From: Morinoia aosen
Taxonomy: Eukaryota > Arthropoda > Malacostraca > Amphipoda > Talitridae
Direction: 5' to 3'
NCBI GenBank assembly: GCA_030386875.1
Contig: CM059576.1
Coordinates: 20,186,558-20,250,557 of the forward strand
Length of the DNA: 64,000 nt
The position numbers and the translations under genes were made by a program. The notes beneath the pieces were generated by a model that made no database searches, was not told where the DNA came from, and saw only the letters and a list, made by a program, of their open reading frames with translations. Shown here piece by piece: positions 44,791 to 64,000 of the stretch. Position 1 is the stretch's first letter. Each line of letters opens with the position of its first letter.

Positions 44791-45742
44791 TAATACAGTA
44801 GCCGTTTTGTGCTCCTGTGAGTACTCTTCCAGGCAAAATAATGTAATCATTTAGAAATGCTAAAATATACAAAACTTGATAATTCTCGAAGTAACAGTGG
44901 AGCGTGATGCACATTTATCAGGAGCTCCAAAAGCAATGAGCTCTGATACTTCCCGATTGTCATGATAATTCTTTGCATACAATGCAACATAATGCTAACG
45001 AATGCAAAAACTTGATACCTCTACGTTTACAGAAATAAATCGATTAGGTATAATTTTTTTGCGCTTCGGCAAATACGCAGACGGGTATCATCAATTTTCA
45101 CTCACACTGGATCTCTTGTATGTTGACCAGTGAAATGTCACTTGCGTGAACTTTCTCACTCGGCCCTCTATACTGTAATAGGAGCCCGTCTGTCCGTCGC
45201 ACCCCCAGCAGAAAGTGTGTGATGAGCATACCTATAATAAAAGTTTCATCAACTGCGCAATTTTTGGTGTATTAATTCATCAGATTTGGAGTAGGAGAGA
45301 ATATCACGTGTATTGTTAGAAAATAGGACAATAGTGCACTCGGCCTCATCAAGTCGGGAGAAATTAATTTTTTCATTTTTTCCTTCTAGCATTTATTACA
45401 TTTTGTTTCCTTTAAATAAAATAGGGGGAAAAATTAAAAAATAAACTAAAATTTTCAGGGGGGTGGAGTAGTTATTTATTAAACTATATTTATCTGAATT
45501 CAGTCATTGGTGAATAAGGTTTTATTTAAAAAAAAGACATCTGAAACCAAAATATGTGATTTTTGGAATATGTAACCCTGGTTGTGCATTTAGAAGGTAG
45601 CTAACTAGATCTTCTGTCAACTTTAAAATAAATTGAATGACCCATTCTTCTTTGTATCATATGCAAAGTGCATGCATGCAGTTTTCGGTAAGATTTTGGA
45701 TAAGTTTATCAACTTGAACCTTTGAGTGTTCCCGGTGGCAGT

Positions 45743-46114
45743 CCCCTCAGGTTGATACAGGTATTGTATCTATAGGAATTAGCACTCCCAGGGGGACTAT
45801 GTGAGGGCCTGAGCTAAAGGTTAGGTAGGCTTCCTTTTGTTGAAATTGAATAGGTTTTTGTTTTGTTATGGACCATCTTTTTTTGGTTCACTGCTGTCCT
45901 GCTTTTCAGCACCTACTACTTTCTTCTTCAACTTTTTCTTGTTTCATGAACTTCTTTCTTAGCTTCCTGTTTCTGTGCACCTTGTGCATAGATTCCGCGT
46001 TCCCTCAACTCCATACTAAATTGTGCCTTCCTCCTTCCTCTCTTAGAACATATTTGTCGAGCAATTAAGGGAGGCTAAAACTTTCTTATATAATAATAAT
46101 TCTTTAATAATCCT
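45743..46114 (+). mobile_element. Short retroposon family, copy 6, complete with 9-bp TSD
   Basis: 372 bp between ggtggcagt duplications (45734-45742, 46115-46123). The 5' end is cccctcaggttgatacagg and the tail is ttatataataataat. It ends only 59 bp before coding exon 3, close to the intron's branch-point region. Confidence 0.75.
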
Positions 46115-46173
46115 GGTGGCAGTAGGCATTACCAAGACGGTTGCTGGTACAAATATATTTTCTAATTTTCCAG

Positions 46174-46319
46174 TTACAGGTTGAAAACTTTGTCAAAGTC
46201 GTTGGTTTACTTCCAAACCTTGACTGCTGCTCTGGCTGCCGTTGATTGTGTTGCTAATGATGCTGCCGAAAACAAGGTGATCGTCCTCTTATATCCTGCT
46301 ACTCGCACCTATGATGTCT
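46174..46319 (+). CDS. TRIM-like RING/B-box protein, coding exon 3
   Basis: 146 nt from acceptor tctaattttccag (AG 46172-46173) to donor T|GTGAGT (46320). The first base completes the split codon left by exon 2, and one base is left over for exon 4. It encodes about 49 residues, alpha-helical and Ala/Val-rich, ending PATRTYDV. A second AG at 46178-46179 (ttacag) is also in frame and would remove two residues, a tandem acceptor. No recognised domain. Confidence 0.8.
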
Positions 46320-49300
46320 GTGAGTGAAATCTGTTGACCATTTTACTAAGATTTTATTGAACTATTCTAAGGTCTAGTTTATATCAATGTATTTTTAAAA
46401 TAAAATCTTGAGATATATTAGCCTAATATATATTACCAACAAATCAACCTGCATGTAACAATTAATTCAAACTAACTTCTTGCCCTAATTTGAAGCATGT
46501 TTGAGATCAATTGAGTGGGTTGCGGTCACCATCACACATTTCTGGTAATTCTTTTCTTGATAACCTTCTCGACCAGTGATGTAAAATGATAACCCTGAAT
46601 GCCACGTGTGGTCTGATGTTGATGTTTGCAGATTAGAATAGATGATTCTTCTCCTTCCTTTCCAAAGCAATCAGGGATTGATGCCCTTGAGGTAGCTTCA
46701 ACGTTTTGCTACTGAAATTAGGTCGGAGGTGATCATATCAGTGAATGTTGCATTAAACAAATGAGATGAATGTAATTGAAATCAAACAAGGGAAATTTAC
46801 ATCACTCTGTAAATCTTTGTTTTGGGGAGACTAAAAGTATCTTATCAATCATTACAACAGTTGTGAGTAATCCATCTGATATTGAATTGATAAGATGTAG
46901 ACTACTGTGCTATTGCCTCCAGGATTATCATTGTTATGGCCCTAGTATGAATCAATTTAGGCTGCATTCAAAATTGAGTTGTTCAAGCTTGGCTTTCTTA
47001 ATTAGCATTTTTTCAGTGCTGTTAGGTTCTTGGAGTTAATGAAGGGGAACTGAAGTTCAGCATGCAAGAGTTTAATGGTGAAGAATCTAAGTAGGTGACA
47101 AAATGTTCTTTGTATGCTGATCATTTGAGTAACTGGAAAACTTCCTATTTTAATTTGTTCATTGAAAATTTACTCCAAGAAAAGCCCAATGTTATTTCCT
47201 AGCATTGCTAGTAGAGGCCATCACTTATCTCATTGCAGAGTTCATATTAATGTTGATTGTTTGCTGAATGTTATATAAATCAGGAGACATAAGTCATTAC
47301 ATTATTTTATGAATATGTACAAAATTTTGATAGTGTTTGTTTATATACCATCCAAATCATCAATTAGCACCATCTAGTACACCTAACATTGCAGCATTTG
47401 AAAGTTCTGGTAGTCATCAGCAGTGATTGAGAAAGTATTTTTAAAGGTTAGTTGTTGCTGTCCCTTTACATGGTGTAGCAAAACCAGCCTGCTATTGGTT
47501 TCGCCACTAGAAAGCCGACCCATCAGGATGCCGACGAGGCAGGGATTAGCTACTCAGGCTAAATAGCTAGGCCCAGATACTAGGTTAAGGTGCGGCACGG
47601 ACAGGCGAAGAATAAGTATATTTAAAAAGGGGAAAGTATGACATTGACACATACAGACTCAGGGCGTGTCTTGCGGTAGCCGTCTCTCTACTCGAGATTG
47701 TAACTCTCCCGCCGACTGAAACACCCCGGCAAAACAAGAGACCCCTATAGTTCAGTAATGAAAGAGGGCATAGGTTTCATCAAGCACGGCACAGGGGACT
47801 TACAAACGTCAGGCAAAAGCAGCTTTATTAGCCTGTTTGTAGACAAGTGCACTTTATGAAGGTCCTAACGCAACTAAACAGCTTCAGTCGAACAGCCGCG
47901 AACTTTGGCTTCAGAATAGCCCAAGCCAGGCAGCTGCAGGATGGAGCTCTACGTACATAATAGCGATGACCTCTAGGTACAAAACACGTAGTGAAACACT
48001 TTTAATACAGTGGTATAGCTCACTTAAAAAGACATGATATCTATTTGTATTGTTTGAAATATGAATTGAAAAACAAGTAATCAGTGTATGTTCAACATTG
48101 ATATCTAACATAACATTTTCATTGTAACAGCAGAATCTATAATAGCCATTTATACATAACCTAATAGATCACCTTATGAAATACAAACTCCCTCATCGAC
48201 CAACATACAAACATTACCTGCGAGCATAAGTTTACACAAAAGGACCTCAGGTTCACGATTACCAGAGATGACAGTTTGATTTGTACTGGCCGTCATAGTC
48301 CATAGTAAAGCTCGTCCTTCCTAATGTTGCCCTTGTGTTCAATATGTTTTCTATGTAGAACTCACGGTGGTTGTTGCACCCTCCTACCTCCCTGAGAGGG
48401 AGTTGAGAGTGTCTTAGTAGGCACAAATGAGGAAATGCTGTGCATAGATTTATTTATATATTAAAGTTGAGTTATTGATTTAGAAGCTTTTTAGGCAACC
48501 CATTCAAATTTTTTGCGATCAGTGCATTGCGTAACTCTGGGTAATTTTAAAAATGTCAAGTCTCAAGCTTAAGGTTGCAAACTTTAAAATATGGTACCCT
48601 CTAATTTTAAACTTATTCAAAAGAACTGTTGCATGTAGTGTCATTAGTGAAAAGTTGTAGTTACTGTTCCATTGCAATACCCTGAGATGATGCATAACTT
48701 CCAAGGGAGCATTTGTTGGAACAAGAATACCAAATGTAACATTCTTTTGTTGCAGCACATTCTATGATGTCCATTAAGACATTGCAAGCTCTTACATGAG
48801 GATCAAACAACAAACACTCAAGTTGGGACTTTTTCAAGATGGGGGACTTGAATGTATTCATAGTTTTCTGAGTGCTGCGAGTGTGAGGGAATGCGCGTAT
48901 GATATAAGGAATGCTTCTTGCATATTTGTTTCCTCCTTTTTGTGCATTTTTCCAAGGATGTGCGAGGTGATTGTGCTGGTTGTGTAGGCTACTTTTGGCA
49001 GTATTGGCTGCATATAAAGGTGTGTTGGTGAATATTGTTCTGTCCTAGTAATTCAAAACAAAGGTTTAGATAATCCTCGATTTCAAGATTCTTATAATAA
49101 ATGGGGACAGCTATTTTAAGTTGAATTTTTTGTGGCAGAAGCAGTGATACAATTTCAAATACTTCAATTTTGTCTTGATGGAACATGTGAGCAGATGTGG
49201 CATGAGTTGTCATGGTAGCTGGATATATCTTTGTTAGAAAACATGCATGCGTTGTCCAAGTCGTGTCATCGTGTCAAATGGTAAATGAAAATGTGTCAAA

Positions 49301-49706
49301 ACTCCATGCAACTCAGAAACTATCTACATTCATGTCTTGTTGCAAAATTAAATCTACCAATTTCTGTGAGGCATCATTTTACCAATTGCATTTTTTGTGT
49401 AAGTAAAAATATTACCCTTTTTTGTTAGGTTTGAGTGTTGAAGTGTGGATCTGTCTTCAGAAGATATCAGAGCCGTTGTGGACTAATGTAGGGCTTGTAG
49501 TTCCTTATTTACATTTGAAATAATTCGAACAAGGAACGTGAATCCAGCTAAGGAAGAATTGGAGGAAGTTTTAACTGTTTTGAACCTCTGAGCGTGTGGG
49601 TAGGTCAGATGAAATGATGAATTTCCCCCTTGCTGAGTGCTGCAGTAACTGAGAATCCTAGCCATCCTATTCAATTCACTGAAGCTTACTTATGCTACTT
49701 CATCAG
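46320..49706 (+). other. Intron 3 (3.39 kb)
   Basis: GTGAGT donor and acttcatcag acceptor. It contains the inverted solo LTR; the rest shows no gene that I can support. Between about 48519 and 49674, several - strand open frames of 63-79 codons lie close together, with no recognised motif. Confidence 0.65.
47474..48009 (-). mobile_element. Solo LTR, about 536 bp, inverted relative to 32806-33311
   Basis: Shares blocks such as ggctaaatagctaggccca, tgtcttgcggtagccgtctc and cacgtagtga with the other solo LTR, in opposite orientation. The flanks are ATGG and GTGG, so the target duplication is diverged or lost. Confidence 0.7.
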
Positions 49707-49860
49707 GTGTGTTGGCATTCGGAAAGATTGTTAAAGGCAACACGGGGTTCTGGCCCCTGCCTCTCGAGGTCCATGTCATGGGGATGGATAACTGGCTACA
49801 CATGGAGTGGGTGAAGTGCATCCTGCCGTCCCTGTACTACATTGCCCAGCCGGACATGGG
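49707..49860 (+). CDS. TRIM-like RING/B-box protein, coding exon 4
   Basis: 154 nt from acceptor acttcatcag (AG 49705-49706) to donor GGG|GTGAGT (49861). Joined in phase with exon 3 it gives CVLAFGKIVKGNTGFW and a Trp-rich stretch (MDNWLHMEWVKCILPSLYY). GC content is higher than in the introns, as expected for coding DNA. It leaves two bases (GG) over. I do not recognise the domain. Confidence 0.82.
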
Positions 49861-50117
49861 GTGAGTTGGGCTGTTCCAGGATTTTTATTTACTGAACATT
49901 ACAAATTTTACAGTGTTTTATAGCAGAAGATGTGCTGGAAAGCAATACAATTAATTTCCCTTAACTTTCATTGATGAAAAATAAATTGTGCTTCTCTAAT
50001 CAAGATTCTGAGGGCCAGGAATAGATACAGTTGGTGGTTAAAAAGACGCTGATGTGGGTTGTACATGTAATGACTTGAGTCATGATTATTTTCCCGTCAG
50101 TGGCAACGAAGTTATAC

Positions 50118-50275
50118 ACCTGCGGTACCTGTGGTATCATGGATACACGCCTGTGGTAGCTGTGGTATCATGAATACATGCCTGTGGTAGCTGTGGTATC
50201 ATGGATACACACCTGTGGTAGCTGTGGTATCATGGATACACACCTGAGATAGCTGTGGTATCACAGATACCGTTC
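50118..50275. repeat. 31-bp minisatellite, about 5 units
   Basis: Units of cctgtggtagctgtggtatc plus atggatacaca. Each includes the dyad GTATC-NNN-GATAC or a one-base variant. Confidence 0.8.
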
Positions 50276-51267
50276 AAATAGATAAGAATTATAAGGAATG
50301 TTCACACAAAGTATATAAATATATATTTATAGCATTTATGCAAATTATTACGGTAAAGGTTGTAGAAGTACAGGAATCATTAAAATAGAGGGAAATTAGC
50401 GATATAACTGCAGCACCGGTAGTCAGGACACAAAGAAGGCCCACGCGACGAGGGTCATCACACAAATACAGTTGTAACTTACACAAATGTAACTGCCAGC
50501 GCTGCAAGTGTTGCGTTCAGTTGTGGCAGGCGTCAGTTTGCCGTCACTCGTGCGGTCTTCCAATGACCATCAGCAAGTCACGAGGACAATCTTGTCGCGT
50601 GTTGGTGTCTACTTGCCAGCCCTGTGTTGGCTCACGGACAGCTGCGTCTTGCGTTTGGTGCCGCACAAAATCTATATGATCTCAAATTGGCGTTGAGAGA
50701 AAATACTATCACGGGAATCTTGAAGACTAATTAGGCATGAAAATATATCGTAAGATATACCTTGAGCTTGCGTAGTATCAGGGAGGAAGTGGGATGGCAG
50801 CAAAGCTGTGGTGCGGGAGTTTATGAGCACTGGAGGGTAACGCAGAATGTAGAGCGTGTATTGTGCATATAGGCTTGTGCTGCAGTTGTTGCTTAGCTCT
50901 AAACTTTATGTTGGGTTCCAGTACTCGAGGTTTATATCTTCTAATGATAGTGTCACTTTAGTTCCTGTATTTTTATTTCAGTCATTACTGAACAACAGCA
51001 GCACAAGTACTATTTCTATTTTGAATGTTTTAGTTAAATTTTGGGTATAGCTCAATAATGTGTCTATGTACCGTCCTATTTAATGGCCCGGTAATGTAAT
51101 TACTTGGTTATTTTAGTTAATATTTGTATGGCACCACTAGTGTTAGCTGTTGGCTTTTCTAGGATTGATGTTACAGGACCAAGCTCCTGCTCGAGTGCCA
51201 CTCATGCAATGCCTGTCTTCTGCATTTGCCCTTCTCAACACACCCACTCTCACCGCTGGCTGCGTCT

Positions 51268-51795
51268 CGAGTGACTCGTGGAGAGCAACTTTGTAATCCC
51301 ATTGTTTTGTTCCAGCGAGTGACTCGTGGAGAGCAACTTTGTAATCCCATTGTTTTGTTCCAGCGAGTGACTCGTGGAGAGCAACTTTGTAATCCCATTG
51401 TTTTGTTCCAGCGAGTGACTCGTGGAGAGCAACTTTCTAATCCCATTGTTTTGTTCCAGCGAGTGACTCGTGGAGAGCAACTTTGTAATCCCATTGTTTT
51501 GTTCCAGCGAGTGACTCGTGGAGAGCAACTTTGTAATCCCATTGTTTTGTTCCAGCGAGTGACTCGTGGAGAGCAACTTTGTAATCCCATTGTTTTGTTG
51601 CAGCGAGTGACTCTTGGAGAGCAACTTTGTAATCCCATTGTTTTGTTCCAGCGAGTGACTCGTGGAGAGCAACTTGGTAATTCCATTCTTTTGTTCCAGC
51701 GAGTGACTCGTGGAGAGCAACTTCGTAATCCCATTGTTTTGTTCCAGCGAGTGGCTCATGGAGAGCAACTTTGTGATCCCATTGTTTTGTTCCAG
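51268..51795 (+). repeat. 48-bp minisatellite, 11 units, carrying duplicated 3' splice sites
   Basis: Eleven exact-length 48-bp units begin at 51268, 51316, 51364, and so on to 51748, and end where the last coding exon starts (51796). Each begins cgagtg, like the exon itself, and ends with a pyrimidine-rich attgttttgttccag acceptor. The last intron therefore has eleven nearly identical 3' splice sites in a row. Units differ by few bases (one has gttgcag; the last begins cgagtggctcatgg). Confidence 0.92.
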
Positions 51796-51997
51796 CGAGT
51801 GCCGCGTGTACCTGCCGGAGAACAGCGATGAAGTCGAAGAAAGTGACCTGTTCCCCGTGTTGGCTGAGCTTGGCATGAAGTTCTCCACGCAACACCGCCT
51901 GTACTTTCTTGCTGGTTCATTTCCTGATGGTCGGAAGCCTGATTATCGCCGAGCGGCCGAGGAACACAAGCTCGCCCTGGAATTCAGGGACTGGTGA
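51796..51997 (+). CDS. TRIM-like RING/B-box protein, last coding exon
   Basis: 202 nt including TGA at 51995-51997. The first base completes the GG left by exon 4; the frame then encodes about 66 residues beginning ECRVYLPENSDEVEESD and ending ALEFRDW. It has an acidic patch, then a basic stretch (DGRKPDYRRAAEEHKL). The total for the five exons is 1536 nt, exactly 511 residues plus stop. The acceptor is the final copy in the 48-bp array. The one before it (51748) would also keep the frame and add 16 residues; the nine earlier acceptors would give a stop after one or two codons. Confidence 0.85.
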
Positions 51998-52414
51998 ATT
52001 CGGTCGCAGTTATGATCACGTGGCGACATGCTGGTCACCTACACGTGGTGCGGTGTTGTGTGCGCTGGTAAACCGCTCCAGCATTTCCCCACTTATTTAT
52101 TTTTAACTCATTCAATTATTCATTTTTATATTACTTAAAATCGTAATTTCGGTTCATTGCTGTTGTTTTTAGCTTCAAAACCCAATACCAAGTATTGGTA
52201 AATAATTGGTGATACTTGTTCTTCATTAATGGCCATTTTAATTATTTTAGAGCATGAAACCATGATTCATCAAATATTTGCTCAAAATTTCATTAACTGA
52301 TCACCAGTTCAATTATTTTTAATCCCAAAACCAAGATTTATTAAATAATTGCTCACCATTTCATGAATTAATTACAATTTTAATCATTGGTAATCCAGAA
52401 ATCATGAATTATTA
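51998..52414 (+). other. Probable 3' UTR / downstream, with diverged AT-rich tandem repeats
   Basis: No further coding. About 52180-52425 consists of diverged repeats of roughly 80 bp (caccagttcaattatttttaa, attaaataattgctcacc). ATTAAA at 52340-52345 and AATAAA at 52498-52503 are possible poly(A) signals, both inside repeats and unproven. Confidence 0.45.
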
Positions 52415-53240
52415 GATCACTAGTTTACACGACCCTTTAAAAATGACGGGATTCGAAAGTTTCTGTAGACAAATCCTCCAGATGTGGATGACAAACAAAT
52501 AAATCCATCCTAATATTCCCTGCTTGTACTTGTGTACTGGGGAAACTCTCATCACACATACGGTCATTAGTATCACAGATACCGTCATTAGTATCACAGA
52601 TACCGTCATTAGTATCACAGATACGGTCATTAGTATCACAGATACGATTAGTATCACAGATACGGCCATTAGTATCACAGATACGGTCATTAGTATCACA
52701 GATACGGTCATTAGTATCACAGATACGGTCATTAGTATCACAGATACGGTCATTAGTATCACAGATACGGTCATTAGTATCACAGATACGGTCATTAGTA
52801 TCACAGATTCGGTCATTAGTATCACAGATACGGCCATTAGTATCACAGATACTATCAATAGTATACTATCATACTATCAATAGATAGTATCAATAGTATC
52901 ACAAATACGGTCATTAAGCATCCTTTTAAGAACGTGATAGAGACACGTTCCAACCAACAACTGTGTATCCATACTTTTTATTTTTATTAGCCAAGAAGCT
53001 TATAAAAAAATATGCTATATCTTTTTTATTGCGATAAGCTGCACTTTATTTACAATCGATTCAATTTTCCCGCAATTTTTCTTACCTTAAAAGCACAAGT
53101 TAGCAAATGCCTGTTTTTTTGGTATCTATTCAAAACGATCGAGCAGGTCCCCATTGTAATTATGTAGGAGAAGATACGCAGTAAAAATTTATTTATTTAT
53201 TAATTTATGGAAACGCCTGGTGTTCTATTGCATGGTGCTA
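52415..53240 (+). repeat. ACTAGTGTAC family repeat, copy 2
   Basis: Aligns with 35235-36150 and, inverted, with 37965-38160. It differs in that the single gtatcacagatacggtcatta unit is expanded to about 14 copies here. Confidence 0.65.
52561..52855. repeat. 21-bp minisatellite, about 14 units
   Basis: Units of cggtcattagtatcacagata, with a few substitutions and one 3-bp-shorter unit near 52645. Each has the dyad GTATC-ACA-GATAC. Because 21 is a multiple of three, frames stay open on both strands without being genes. Confidence 0.9.

Positions 53241-64000
<10,760 letters not shown>

Larger units (their letters stand above)
34121..46173 (+). other. Intron 2 (12.05 kb)
   Basis: GTAAGA donor and tctaattttccag acceptor. 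It holds a 6.36-kb hAT-type element, retroposon copies 5 and 6, the foldback array and a Tc1-like fragment. The segments 40862-41940, 42215-42505 and 44800-45733 show no gene. Confidence 0.7.
49861..51795 (+). other. Intron 4 (1.94 kb), ends in the acceptor array
   Basis: GTGAGT donor. It contains a 31-bp minisatellite (50118-50275) and ends with the 48-bp array (51268-51795). The sequence between holds no gene. Confidence 0.75.

Noticed and set aside
51268-51795. CRISPR array
   Set aside because: The units are contiguous with no variable spacers, and the setting is a eukaryotic intron.
51226-51831. 201-codon + strand frame and 152- to 212-codon - strand frames across the 48-bp array
   Set aside because: 48 is a multiple of three, so any stop-free frame of one unit stays open through all units. 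These frames do not match the phase of the flanking exons.
52412-52883. Long frames of repeated ISITDTV / ILMTVSV type on both strands
   Set aside because: Product of the 21-bp minisatellite; no start, splice or domain evidence.

Overview
This is nuclear DNA from an animal, most likely an arthropod: spliced genes with long introns, AT-rich intergenic sequence, scattered TTAGGTTAGG-type stretches, and a dense mix of Ty3/gypsy, I-type LINE, mariner, hAT-like, piggyBac-like, Helitron-like and foldback elements. I cannot name the species. There are no bacterial signals.

Positions 1-24.9 kb are almost entirely mobile DNA. They hold a 5'-truncated LINE with 15-bp target duplications (234-2883), a palindromic MITE with 8-bp duplications (3841-4515), and a CAGGGTGTCTACTAG-ended repeat (copy A, 5337-16824) split by a complete 8.64-kb gypsy element (7050-15692) and a MITE (15722-16262). 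After these come a Helitron-like element (17915-18508), foldback repeats (18527-21712) and an internally deleted hAT-like transposon (22993-24430).

From 24.9 to 52.0 kb lies one host gene on the + strand. It has five coding exons (24934-25644, 33798-34120, 46174-46319, 49707-49860, 51796-51997) whose phases join exactly to a 511-residue RING finger/B-box (TRIM-like) protein with a C-terminal half I do not recognise. Its introns carry a second copy of the CAGGGTGTCTACTAG repeat (copy B) holding a mariner and a piggyBac-like MITE, two solo LTRs, a 6.36-kb hAT-type element with GACTCC hexamer arrays at both ends, a foldback array of CATG-rich repeats, and six copies of a short retroposon counted across the window.

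The last intron ends in an exact array of eleven 48-bp units, each finishing with the same 3' splice site as the last exon. About 1.36 kb past the stop codon an enormous CTG repeat begins (53358) and runs off the end of the window, more than 10.6 kb. Its first 5.1 kb is uninterrupted. The gene would read it as CUG if transcription continued that far.

The strongest candidates for something new are the array of duplicated splice acceptors, the giant CTG tract downstream of the same gene, and the recurring GTATC-NNN-GATAC dyad that has grown into two separate minisatellites.
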